Assembly (NCBI GenBank): GCA_947591495.1
Contig: CANQDG010000016.1
Span: 1-40,798, forward strand
DNA length: 40,798 nucleotides
Direction: 5' to 3'
From: an uncultured Bacilli bacterium
GTDB taxonomy: Bacteria; Bacillota_I; Bacilli_A; ML615J-28; CAG-313
Below are positions 24,278-32,308 of this stretch, one piece after another (position 1 is the stretch's first letter; every line of letters starts with the position of its first letter). The position numbers and the translations under genes were made by a program. Under the pieces are notes generated by a model that saw nothing but the letters and a program-made list of their open reading frames with translations, had not been told where the DNA came from and made no database searches.

Positions 24278-25360
24278 CTAATAAGCATATACATTAGGTT
24301 TAAAACTTATGCCATCACGATAGGCAGTAGTTTCATCTTTAATATCTATTTTCCAACCGGTTGTAAGCGATGCTAAACGAACGTTTTGTCCCCCTTTACC
24401 AATGGCAAGTGAGAATTGATCATCTGGAACAATTACCGTTGATTTATGCGTATCTTCATCAACTAATACTGCGATAACTTTGGCTGGGGTTAAAGCTTCT
24501 GCGATTAAAATAATCGAATTATCGCTCCAATTGAAAATATCAATTCTTTCCCCACCTAAGGCCTCATTAATTTGTTTTACTCTTGCGCCTTGCATACCAA
24601 CACAAGAGCCTTTCGCATCAACATTAGGGTTATTACTTTTTACCGCAATCTTAGTTCTGCTACCTGGTTCTCGCGCAATTGCCATTACTTCAATAGTGCC
24701 ATTAGCAATCTCTGGAATATACATTTCAAATAAACGTTTAATTAAATCTTTATTAGAACGCGAAACAAAAACTTTAGGACCCTTACCGGTTTCTTCTACT
24801 TTAGTAATGCAAACCTTTAAATGATTACCAACTTCACATTTTTCCCCAGGTAAAATTTCATCAATTGGCATAAAAGTTATAACATCTTGGCCAAGATTTA
24901 AGCCAATGGCATTATCCGTTTTTTTGATAACAATGGCATTAACAACTTCGCCTTCTTTATCTTTGAAAAACTCATAAGCCCTTTGACCACTAAGTTCTTT
25001 TAAACTTTGAATGAAAATTTGTTTAAAGCGAGTTGCTCCTTTTCTGCCAATTTGAGAAAATTTAACTTCTTGTCTAAATTCACTACCAACCCTGACACGA
25101 GCTCTTAATTCTTTGGCTGCATCTAAAGTAATTTGGCCTTCTGGTCCATCTGATGAAATTTCTTCAACAACATGGAAAGTTTGGAAAATACGAATATTTT
25201 TTTGTTCATCATTAAATTCAACTTCGATTTCCCCTTTACAACCTTCAAGTTGACAAGCTTTAATTAAAGCTACTCTAACAGCGCTTAATACATCTTCTAT
25301 TTCAATATGTCTTTCACTGGCAATTGTTTCTAATTGTTCATAAAAACCTTTACTAATCAT
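24278..25360 (-). CDS. nusA: transcription termination/antitermination factor NusA
   Basis: NusA binds RNA polymerase and promotes pausing and intrinsic termination. The 360-residue form has the polymerase-binding N-terminal domain (SKGFYEQLETIASERHIEIE), an S1 domain (GEVVNAIVIKKTDNAIGLNL) and two KH domains (GSCVGMQGARVKQINEALGG; SLAIGKGGQNVRLASLTTGW), and no C-terminal acidic repeats, as is usual in Firmicutes. An open frame reaches 20 codons further upstream into rimP, but the ATG at 25360 matches the family start and has GGAGG ten bases before it. Confidence 0.97.
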   Translation of the reverse strand: MISKGFYEQLETIASERHIEIEDVLSAVRVALIKACQLEGCKGEIEVEFNDEQKNIRIFQTFHVVEEISSDGPEGQITLDAAKELRARVRVGSEFRQEVKFSQIGRKGATRFKQIFIQSLKELSGQRAYEFFKDKEGEVVNAIVIKKTDNAIGLNLGQDVITFMPIDEILPGEKCEVGNHLKVCITKVEETGKGPKVFVSRSNKDLIKRLFEMYIPEIANGTIEVMAIAREPGSRTKIAVKSNNPNVDAKGSCVGMQGARVKQINEALGGERIDIFNWSDNSIILIAEALTPAKVIAVLVDEDTHKSTVIVPDDQFSLAIGKGGQNVRLASLTTGWKIDIKDETTAYRDGISFKPNVYAY

Positions 25361-25361
25361 T

Positions 25362-25850
25362 TTAATCTTTCCTCCTAAAATCAATTGCAAGTCGAATTTT
25401 AGCAATTTGATCTTTTGCAATTGTTACTATTTTTTTTCGTTTATTTAATTCAATTTCTACTTCAATTTCTTTTTCATTATAATTCAATAAATAACCATTC
25501 ATTTCTTTTAAGTTAAAAGCCTCAATTTGCTTTTGATAGGTTGTTAAATAGATATATTGACCAATTGCCCGCTTAAAATCATTTTCCGTAACTAATGCTC
25601 TTTCAATTCCTAGCGTTGTTACTTCTAAATAATAATTATCAGGAATATAATCATTTACAACATCTAAAATTTCTAAATTAATTTGGGCAACCTCATCAAT
25701 ATCAATCGTAAAAGATACAGGATCATCAATAATGATACTAATAATGTTGGTTGAAAATTCTTTTCGTAAAACGACATCAACTAAAACTTTTTGATGCGAT
25801 TCAACAATAGGAATTGCTTGTTCTTTAATTTTTAACAAATAATCATTCAT
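25362..25850 (-). CDS. rimP: ribosome maturation factor RimP
   Basis: RimP is needed for late 30S assembly. The sequence shows the conserved RAL-type block (LEVTTLGIERALVTENDFKRA) with the N-terminal alpha/beta domain before it and the C-terminal SH3-like domain after it. The conserved SPG motif is replaced by TLG. I place the start at ATG 25850 (162 residues), six bases after AAAGGA; a GTG at 25865 lies upstream but would overlap that site. It is the first gene of the nusA-infB operon, one base before nusA. Confidence 0.93.
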   Translation of the reverse strand: MNDYLLKIKEQAIPIVESHQKVLVDVVLRKEFSTNIISIIIDDPVSFTIDIDEVAQINLEILDVVNDYIPDNYYLEVTTLGIERALVTENDFKRAIGQYIYLTTYQKQIEAFNLKEMNGYLLNYNEKEIEVEIELNKRKKIVTIAKDQIAKIRLAIDFRRKD

Positions 25851-25864
25851 AGGCATTCCTTTCA

Positions 25865-25892
25865 CTAAAAATGGTGAGCCGTTTAGCTCACC
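25865..25892 (-). promoter_or_regulatory. terminator-like hairpin in the rimP-nusA leader (putative attenuator)
   Basis: GGTGAGC (25873-25879) pairs perfectly with GCTCACC (25886-25892) over 6 bases. On the minus strand it is followed by ATTTTTAG, a short, imperfect U tract. It lies between the operon promoter and the first gene. The weak U tract is what NusA-dependent terminators show, so NusA autoregulation is plausible. Confidence 0.6.
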
Positions 25893-25916
25893 TTGTTAAC
25901 GATAATTGCTATATGT

Positions 25917-25945
25917 ATTTTAACACATTTATTAATAAAAGTCAA
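25917..25945 (-). promoter_or_regulatory. sigma-A promoter of the rimP-nusA-infB operon
   Basis: On the minus strand TTGACT (25940-25945) and TAAAAT (25917-25922) are 17 bases apart with an extended TGT before the -10. The predicted leader is about 60 bases and holds one hairpin. Confidence 0.85.
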
Positions 25946-25991
25946 GATATTAAATTTATTACCTAGTCATTTTTCTCGTTTTTCTAAAAGA

Positions 25992-27299
25992 TTACTTTAA
26001 ATCATGTAAAGCCGGATTATCTAACAATTTGCCATCTTCGGTAAAACGTGAACCATGACATGGACAATCCCAGGTATGTTCAATTTCATTATAAACTAAA
26101 GCACAACCTAAATGCGGACAACGTTTTTTCTTAAAATTAACTAAATATTTTAAGTAATGCCCCAAATTTAAAAAAAGCTTTTTTCCTAAGGGGTTTCGTA
26201 AAGGGTTATAAAGGGCTTGGTATTTATTGGGTTGATTATTAATTAAATCGGTTAATAAAATTGCACTAATCATGGCTTGGGTCATTCCCCATAAATTAAA
26301 CCCAGTTGCCACATAAAGGTTAGGATTAAAATTGCTATACCTCCCAATATAAGGTAAATCATCAAGGGTAATACAATCTTGATTAGCCCACATATTAGTA
26401 ATTTTACTTTTGGGATAATATTTTTTGGCAAAACTAATTAAATTACTAAATCCTTCCATATTGCTAGCGGTCTTTTGATCGTTTCCGCCAATTAGTAAAT
26501 AATCTTGATATTTACGAAAATAAAATCCCCCTTGGGTGATGGAATTATATGTGCCATCAAGTTTTTCTTTCGTTTTAAGTGCAATAACATATGAACGATT
26601 TTGATACATTTTCGTATAATACATTCCTAGATGGTTAAGATAAGGAAAATGGGTGGCAATAATGATTTTATTTGCACAAATATAATATGGGCCAACCATT
26701 ACTTTATTTTTTTTAATAGATGATGCTTCGCTATATTCATAGATTTCTAAATCTTGAACTAAATGGTTAATTAATTTTAACGGATTCATTTGCGCTTGTT
26801 TGGGAAATTTAAGCGCATGCGAAATTTTAAATGGTAAGGCAGTCTTATCAACAATTTGTATGTCAACTCCTAACCTTTGAAGGACATCTGCTTCTTTTAT
26901 GATCCTTTCATCATCTTCAGTCGCATATAAATATGCATCAACTATTTCAAAATCAAAATCATAGATTTTACTTAATGCTAGATATTCATCAACTGCTTGT
27001 AGATTAGCTTCTAAATGTAAAGCGGTTTTAGCTAAACCTTCTTTAGCAAGTAAATCTTGATATAATGTGTCATGTTCAGCGCTAATAACGGCGGTTGTAT
27101 TTTGGGTAATACCTGATGCGACTTTACCTTTTTCAATTACAACAACCCTTTTACCACTTTGTTTTAATTTATAAGCGGTTAAAATACCACATAGTCCTGC
27201 CCCAATAACTAAAATATCGGTTTCTAAATTTTGTTTAAGAGATGGAAAATCTTTAATTTGACAAGTTTTTTTAAAAAGAGCTTCTTCGTCTTTTTCCAT
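25992..27299 (-). CDS. FAD-dependent oxidoreductase with C-terminal Rieske domain
   Basis: The 435-residue protein starts with a DAO-type FAD fold (ILVIGAGLCGILTAYKLKQS). It ends with a Rieske [2Fe-2S] domain whose ligands are all present: Cys394/His396 in CPHLGC and Cys412/His415 in CPCHGSRF. The architecture is that of the YhfW family of B. subtilis. The substrate is unknown; amine or amino-acid oxidation is typical for the FAD part. The gene lies upstream of rimP but is separated from it by a promoter. Confidence 0.9.
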   Translation of the reverse strand: MEKDEEALFKKTCQIKDFPSLKQNLETDILVIGAGLCGILTAYKLKQSGKRVVVIEKGKVASGITQNTTAVISAEHDTLYQDLLAKEGLAKTALHLEANLQAVDEYLALSKIYDFDFEIVDAYLYATEDDERIIKEADVLQRLGVDIQIVDKTALPFKISHALKFPKQAQMNPLKLINHLVQDLEIYEYSEASSIKKNKVMVGPYYICANKIIIATHFPYLNHLGMYYTKMYQNRSYVIALKTKEKLDGTYNSITQGGFYFRKYQDYLLIGGNDQKTASNMEGFSNLISFAKKYYPKSKITNMWANQDCITLDDLPYIGRYSNFNPNLYVATGFNLWGMTQAMISAILLTDLINNQPNKYQALYNPLRNPLGKKLFLNLGHYLKYLVNFKKKRCPHLGCALVYNEIEHTWDCPCHGSRFTEDGKLLDNPALHDLK

Positions 27300-27323
27300 T
27301 TTATCACCTAATGATATTATGCA

Positions 27324-28703
27324 TCATAATGGCTTATTTAATGCATTATCATTAAGTGATTTTAAAGCTTTTCTAAAGAAAATAATAAACATAACTAAAG
27401 TAACGCTAACCGCTATTAAGTCTGCAAGCGGCTCAGCTAAGAAAACGCCTAAAACATGATTATCCATTGTTAGTGGTAAAATAAAGATTAAAGGAATTAA
27501 TAAAATAATTTTACGTAAAACCGCCAAAAAAAGGGAAATTTTAGCATTACCAATCGCAATGAAGGTTTGTTGACAAGCAATTTGAATGCCAAAAATACCA
27601 CACGAAGCAAAATAAATTCGAATTGCCCAAACGGTATAATTAATTAGTTCAGCTTTTTTAGTAAACATTTGCGCAAACACATGGGGCATAATTAATAATA
27701 ATAGCCAAAAAAGTAGTGAATAACTAAGGGAAATTATTAATAATATCAAAAAAGAATCTCTTACCCTTTTTGGCTTTTGGGCCCCAAAATTATAACTAGT
27801 AACTGGTTGGGCGCCTTGGGCAAGCCCCATTAATGGTAACATCGAAAATTGCATTAAACTAGAAAGAATCGTCATTGAGCCAACGGCTACATCACCACCA
27901 TATTTTTTTAAGGAAGCATTAAAACATATCATAATAATGGCTTCGGTTAATTGCATAACAAAAGGTGATAGGCCTAATGCTAAAGCCGGTAAAAAGATTT
28001 TGGGTTGTAATTTTAGGTTTTTTAATTTAAGCGTTAATAAAGTTTTCTTACTTGATAAAAATAAGATGATAAATAAACTTGAGGCACCTTGGGAAATAAT
28101 CGTAGCTAAAGCTGCTCCTTGAACCCCCATCTTGAAAGCAAAAATAAAAATAGGATCCAACAAAGTATTTAAAAGGGCACCAATTATAACCGAAACCATA
28201 CTAACTTTAGTAAAGCCTTGGGCTGATATAAATGGATTAAGACCTAAAGTTATCATCACAAAAAGACTACCGATGATATATATTTTTAAATAATTATGCG
28301 CATAATTAATTGTATTATCGCTTGCGCCAAATACATATAGGAGTGGTTTTGCAAAAATAAGTAATAAAATAGTTAAGACAAAACTAATAATAACAACTAA
28401 AGTAATACTATTGCCTAAGACAACTTCAGCTTTTTCATCTTCTTTTTTGCCCATATAAATACTAGCTCTAGGCGCTCCTCCAAATCCGATCATTGCGGAA
28501 AATGCCGAAATAAGCATAATAATTGGCATACATATACCAACGCCCGTTAAAGCAAGGTCCCCTATTTCTAAAATATGACCGATATAAATCCGATCAATTA
28601 CGTTATATAGTAAATTGACAATTTGGGCAATTATCGTAGGAATGGCTAGTTTAATAATTAATTTAAAAACTTTTTGTGTTCCTAAAAATTCTTTGTTTTG
28701 CAT
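27324..28703 (-). CDS. MATE family multidrug efflux transporter
   Basis: The product from the chosen ATG (459 residues, MQNKEFLGTQK) has about twelve membrane spans in two related halves, with the MATE signatures LLYNVIDRIYIGH and AQGAQPVTSYNFGAQKPKRV. MATE pumps export drugs or metabolites using a Na+ or H+ gradient. The open frame extends 27 codons upstream, but GAGGTG lies directly before the ATG at 28703 and the extension runs through the promoter. Its stop is TGA. The promoter overlaps a long perfect inverted repeat, suggesting repressor control. Confidence 0.92.
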   Translation of the reverse strand: MQNKEFLGTQKVFKLIIKLAIPTIIAQIVNLLYNVIDRIYIGHILEIGDLALTGVGICMPIIMLISAFSAMIGFGGAPRASIYMGKKEDEKAEVVLGNSITLVVIISFVLTILLLIFAKPLLYVFGASDNTINYAHNYLKIYIIGSLFVMITLGLNPFISAQGFTKVSMVSVIIGALLNTLLDPIFIFAFKMGVQGAALATIISQGASSLFIILFLSSKKTLLTLKLKNLKLQPKIFLPALALGLSPFVMQLTEAIIMICFNASLKKYGGDVAVGSMTILSSLMQFSMLPLMGLAQGAQPVTSYNFGAQKPKRVRDSFLILLIISLSYSLLFWLLLLIMPHVFAQMFTKKAELINYTVWAIRIYFASCGIFGIQIACQQTFIAIGNAKISLFLAVLRKIILLIPLIFILPLTMDNHVLGVFLAEPLADLIAVSVTLVMFIIFFRKALKSLNDNALNKPL

Positions 28704-28729
28704 AGACACCTCGAAAACTATATGTATAT

Positions 28730-28757
28730 GATATAACCACTTTCTTTTATTTGTAAA
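28730..28757 (-). promoter_or_regulatory. promoter of the MATE gene
   Basis: On the minus strand TTTACA (28752-28757) and TATATC (28730-28735) are 16 bases apart. The -35 lies inside the inverted repeat at 28741-28778. Confidence 0.5.
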
Positions 28758-28778
28758 GTATTTTGCAAATAAAAGAAA
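28741..28778. promoter_or_regulatory. 38-bp palindrome between divergent MATE and kinase genes (putative operator)
   Basis: TTTCTTTTATTTG (28741-28753) and CAAATAAAAGAAA (28766-28778) form a perfect 13-base inverted repeat. The 12 central bases are also nearly self-complementary. It covers the -35 of the MATE promoter and ends 5 bases before the -35 of the divergent gene. No T tail follows on either strand in a position that would terminate a gene, so an operator for a dimeric repressor is more likely than a terminator. Confidence 0.65.
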
Positions 28779-28783
28779 TTTCA

Positions 28784-28812
28784 TTGCAAAAAAATAATAT
28801 TTATGTTAAAAT
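28784..28812 (+). promoter_or_regulatory. sigma-A promoter of the TGS-kinase gene
   Basis: TTGCAA (28784-28789) and TAAAAT (28807-28812) are 17 bases apart with an extended TGT. A TATAAT follows at 28812-28817. Confidence 0.75.
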
Positions 28813-28846
28813 ATAATAAATTGTAATAAAGAAAAGAGATGATTAT

Positions 28847-30505
28847 ATGATTAAGGTTTATTTTAATGATGAAGAAAAATTCATTGAAGAAGGCACTACC
28901 GTTTTTGATTTAATTGATGATGCCCAAAAAACCAATTTTATGGTTTGTCAAATTGATGCTCAAATTAAAGAATTACGTTTTAAATTAACAGAAAAAAATA
29001 ATAATTGTCATATCAAATTAATTGGGCTAGAAAATATTGAAGCAGGTAAAGCTTATGAAGCCACTTTAAGATATGTCATTGCGATGGCTTTTTTTAATTT
29101 ATATAAAGGCGTTGATATTAGATTTAGTTATAATGTTTCCCGTTCAATTTTTTGTCAAGTTTTAACCCCTAATTTTCATCTATCAAAACATACTGATAGT
29201 ATAATTGCGGAAGTAGATCGTCTAATTAAAGCTAATCTTGCTATTGAAAGAGTAACAGTTAGTATTGATGAGGCTAAAGAAATTTATAAAAAATATCAAC
29301 ATCTTGATAAATTAGAAATACTTAAATATCGCCCTGAAAAAACAGTTCATTTATATAAATGCGATAATTACTATGATTATATGCATTCATATATGTTACC
29401 ATCAACAGGCTGTCTTAAAGAATATGTAATTAAGCCTTATAGTCCTGGTATTATTATTCAATATCCTCGTTATGAATTAGATGCTCAAATTCCTGAATTT
29501 ATTGAAGAAACCACTTACGGTAAAACTTTAAAAAACTCCTATACTTGGAATATTAAAACAAAACTTCAAACAATTGTTGACATTAATCATTATGTTGAAC
29601 AAAATAATATTGTGGATTTCATTCAAATGTGTGAGGCTAAACATAATCAAATGTTAACTGAACTTGGCACTTATATTGAAAATAGTATTTCTAATATTCG
29701 TTTAATTGCAATTGCGGGACCTAGTTCTAGTGGTAAAACAACATTTTGTAACCGCTTAAGAATTGAACTTTTATCAAGAGGGATTAATCCAGTTATGATA
29801 TCAATGGATGACTACTATCTAGAAAAAGATAAAATCTGTCAAATTCAAAAAACAAGCATTGATAAATTAGATTTAGAACATATTAATTGTCTTGATATTG
29901 ACTTATTTAATCAAAACTTATATGATTTAATTAATGGTGAAGAAGTAACATTACCTCATTTTAACTTTCAAACAGGTCATAGAGAATCAGGTAGAACCAT
30001 TAAAGTTGATGAAAATAGTCCAATTATTATTGAAGGTATTCATGCTTTAAATGAACGTTTAACTTCTTCTATTCCTAAACATCAAAAATATAAAATTTAT
30101 ATTGCTCCACAAGTTCAAATCAATATTGATGACCATTCGCCTCTTAATACAACTGATATCAGATTAATTAGACGAATTGTTCGTGATATGCAATTTCGTA
30201 ATTCACCAGCAGCTCAAACGATTAGAATGTGGCAATCAGTTCGCAATGGAGAATTTAAATGGATTTATCCTAATCAAGAAGGCGCTAATTTTGTCTTTAA
30301 TTCAGCCCTTGCTTATGAATTATGTATTTTAAGAACCAAAGCCCTTCCTGCTTTAAGAGAAATTAAACCAACTGATCCCGAATTCTTAGTTGCTAATAGA
30401 CTCATTAAATATCTTAAATACTTTAGACCTATTGATGATGAGTCAGCTATTCCCACTAGTTCTCTAATCAGGGAATTTATTGGTGGTAGTTGTTTTGACG
30501 TTTAA
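28847..30505 (+). CDS. TGS-domain nucleoside (uridine-kinase-like) kinase
   Basis: The 552-residue protein has three parts. An N-terminal TGS-like domain (1-65) and a middle segment resembling the second domain of threonyl-tRNA synthetase (about 70-220) are followed by a uridine kinase/phosphoribulokinase P-loop domain (about 285-500), with Walker A GPSSSGKTT at 291-299 and a DDYY motif after it. This fusion is common in Firmicutes and Thermotoga; family members are annotated as nucleoside kinases. The start has AGAGATG upstream. The gene stands alone and diverges from the MATE gene. Confidence 0.88.
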   Translation: MIKVYFNDEEKFIEEGTTVFDLIDDAQKTNFMVCQIDAQIKELRFKLTEKNNNCHIKLIGLENIEAGKAYEATLRYVIAMAFFNLYKGVDIRFSYNVSRSIFCQVLTPNFHLSKHTDSIIAEVDRLIKANLAIERVTVSIDEAKEIYKKYQHLDKLEILKYRPEKTVHLYKCDNYYDYMHSYMLPSTGCLKEYVIKPYSPGIIIQYPRYELDAQIPEFIEETTYGKTLKNSYTWNIKTKLQTIVDINHYVEQNNIVDFIQMCEAKHNQMLTELGTYIENSISNIRLIAIAGPSSSGKTTFCNRLRIELLSRGINPVMISMDDYYLEKDKICQIQKTSIDKLDLEHINCLDIDLFNQNLYDLINGEEVTLPHFNFQTGHRESGRTIKVDENSPIIIEGIHALNERLTSSIPKHQKYKIYIAPQVQINIDDHSPLNTTDIRLIRRIVRDMQFRNSPAAQTIRMWQSVRNGEFKWIYPNQEGANFVFNSALAYELCILRTKALPALREIKPTDPEFLVANRLIKYLKYFRPIDDESAIPTSSLIREFIGGSCFDV

Positions 30506-30537
30506 AAAACGATGATTTAAAAGTCATCGTTTTTTTA
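30504..30537. terminator. bidirectional terminator between the kinase and degV genes
   Basis: AAAAAACGATGA (30504-30515) pairs perfectly with TCATCGTTTTTT (30524-30535) over 8 bases. The arms supply T tails on both strands. Confidence 0.92.
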
Positions 30538-30542
30538 GTTCT

Positions 30543-31427
30543 TTATTCTTTTTTTAAATAATTATTAATAATGATGGCAGCTCCAAGAGCACCTGGCCCT
30601 GTATGGCAACTAATACTTAAAGATAAAGCATTAACAAATCTAAATGTTACATTAGGTATTGCTTTTTTTATTTCTTCTTTAAACTTTAAGGCTTCTTCTA
30701 AGTTATTAGTATATGCAACTGAAACCGTAATATTGCCTTTTTCATATTCTTCTTTAAATTCTGTGTTTAGTTCTTTTCGTAATTGATTAATTATTTTTTT
30801 CTTACCTTGAAAAAGGGTAATCGCACTGGAGAATTTATCAAACTTATCACCTCTTGAAGAAAGAATTGGTTTAATATGTAAAATGGTCCCGATTGCCGCA
30901 GCAACAGGCGTAATTCTTCCTCCTTTTTTGAGATATTTAAGGGTTTCAACCATAATATAAATTGAATGTTTCTTACCGGTTGCTTCGAGATATTCTTTAA
31001 TTTCCCTAGTGGTTTTACCAAGTTTAACCATCTCTAAAGCCTCAAGAATACTTTCCTTTAATGGAACTGAAATTCTTAAGTTATCAACAACTGTGACTTT
31101 ACCATCAAATTTAAGTGCTAATTTTTTAGCACTTTCACAACTGGCGCTAAGTCCACTAGTCATTGGCATATAAAGGATTTCATCATTATCTTCTAAAAGG
31201 TGTTTCCACTCTTTTTCTAAATAATATTGAGAAGGCTGGGAAGTTGAAATATTAACATCCTTTAAAAGTAATTGATAAAACTGTTCATGAGTTAAATCAA
31301 CTCCTTCTAAATATTCTTTACCGTCAATAGTAAAAGGCATTGGTATAACACTAATTCCTAATTCTTTAGCCTCTTCTTGGGAAATACCTGAATTAGAATC
31401 GGTAACGATTTTAATTTTATTAGCCAT
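30543..31427 (-). CDS. DegV family fatty-acid-binding protein
   Basis: The 294-residue protein has the DegV start KIVTDSNSGISQEEAKELGI, the lipid-contact STSQPS block, and MVETLKYLKKGGRI, with SCHTGPGALG near the end. DegV proteins (FakB) bind a fatty acid and hand it to the kinase FakA, feeding exogenous fatty acids into phospholipids. No fakA is in the window. It follows the methyltransferase gene by 11 bases and is probably cotranscribed. Confidence 0.93.
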   Translation of the reverse strand: MANKIKIVTDSNSGISQEEAKELGISVIPMPFTIDGKEYLEGVDLTHEQFYQLLLKDVNISTSQPSQYYLEKEWKHLLEDNDEILYMPMTSGLSASCESAKKLALKFDGKVTVVDNLRISVPLKESILEALEMVKLGKTTREIKEYLEATGKKHSIYIMVETLKYLKKGGRITPVAAAIGTILHIKPILSSRGDKFDKFSSAITLFQGKKKIINQLRKELNTEFKEEYEKGNITVSVAYTNNLEEALKFKEEIKKAIPNVTFRFVNALSLSISCHTGPGALGAAIIINNYLKKE

Positions 31428-31438
31428 ATTTAACTCTC

Positions 31439-32194
31439 CTATCTAATTAGTTCATACATTGTAATTGCGGCAGCGATTGCAACATTTAATGATTCAACAT
31501 CATTTTTCATTTCTAATTTGATTATCTCATCCATTGATGCTAATACAGGTTTTGCGATACCTCTTGCTTCATTGCCAAAACATATTGCAAAACGATTTGC
31601 TAATTTTACTTGCTTAATACTAGTTGCATCTTTACTAAGAGCTGTTCCTAAACACTTAACATTACGTTTTTTTAAAACTTTAATAACATTAAGTAAATCT
31701 TCTTTCAAAAGAGGAATTTTAAATAATACCCCTTGGGTTGCTCTTACAACTTTTTCATTATATAAATCAACACAATTAGGACTCATAATGATTGCATCAT
31801 ATCCTAAAGCTGCAGTTGTTCTAATAATGGTTCCAAGATTACCTGGATCATTTATTTCATCTAACAAAACTAATTTTAAGTCTTCTTTTTCTACAAGTTT
31901 GTTTAAATATTTATCGTATGAAGGCATTTTAACAATTCCGACAATTGGTTGTGGATTAGTAGTTGATGATAATTTTTTGATGATTGCATCTGTTACATGA
32001 AAGCTTGTAACATTATTAAATTTCTTTAATAAATTTTCATCACTTGTAATTATTGCCTCAAGTAATGATGTTTTAGAAGCTTCTTCTACTAAATGTAATC
32101 CTTCAATTAAAAACTTTTGTTCTTCGTTTCTTATCTTTTTATCTTTTAAAGAAAGAAAAGCTTTTATTTTTTCATTATTTAAAGATGTTATCAT
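31439..32194 (-). CDS. SpoU/TrmH family RNA 2'-O-methyltransferase
   Basis: The 251-residue protein shows all three SPOUT motifs: NDPGNLGTIIRTTAALGYDA (motif 1), CFGNEARGI (motif 2) and VESLNVAIAAAITMYE (motif 3). An N-terminal L30e-like substrate-binding domain (about 1-95) precedes them. It belongs with the YsgA-type rRNA/tRNA 2'-O-ribose methylases of Firmicutes; the modified nucleotide is not predictable. It has an extended -10 promoter upstream and leads a unit with degV. Confidence 0.92.
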   Translation of the reverse strand: MITSLNNEKIKAFLSLKDKKIRNEEQKFLIEGLHLVEEASKTSLLEAIITSDENLLKKFNNVTSFHVTDAIIKKLSSTTNPQPIVGIVKMPSYDKYLNKLVEKEDLKLVLLDEINDPGNLGTIIRTTAALGYDAIIMSPNCVDLYNEKVVRATQGVLFKIPLLKEDLLNVIKVLKKRNVKCLGTALSKDATSIKQVKLANRFAICFGNEARGIAKPVLASMDEIIKLEMKNDVESLNVAIAAAITMYELIR

Positions 32195-32234
32195 AAATTT
32201 TCTTCTTTCTTTGTCATATTTTAAACGCTTTTTA

Positions 32235-32263
32235 ATTATACCATATTTTTTGCAAATTTTCTA
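32235..32263 (-). promoter_or_regulatory. promoter of the methyltransferase-degV unit
   Basis: On the minus strand TATAAT (32235-32240) has an extended TGG. TAGAAA (32258-32263) lies 17 bases upstream as a weak -35. Confidence 0.65.
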
Positions 32264-32308
32264 CTATTAAGTTATTTTTTATCAAAATAAAGTTTTTTAA
32301 TTTATAAA

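Noticed and set aside
25361-25420. Longer NusA start at 25420
   Set aside because: The 20 extra codons overlap rimP and do not resemble the NusA N-terminus, while the ATG at 25360 has GGAGG and the conserved start.
28704-28784. Longer MATE start at 28784
   Set aside because: The extension would translate through the promoter and palindrome; GAGGTG precedes the ATG at 28703.
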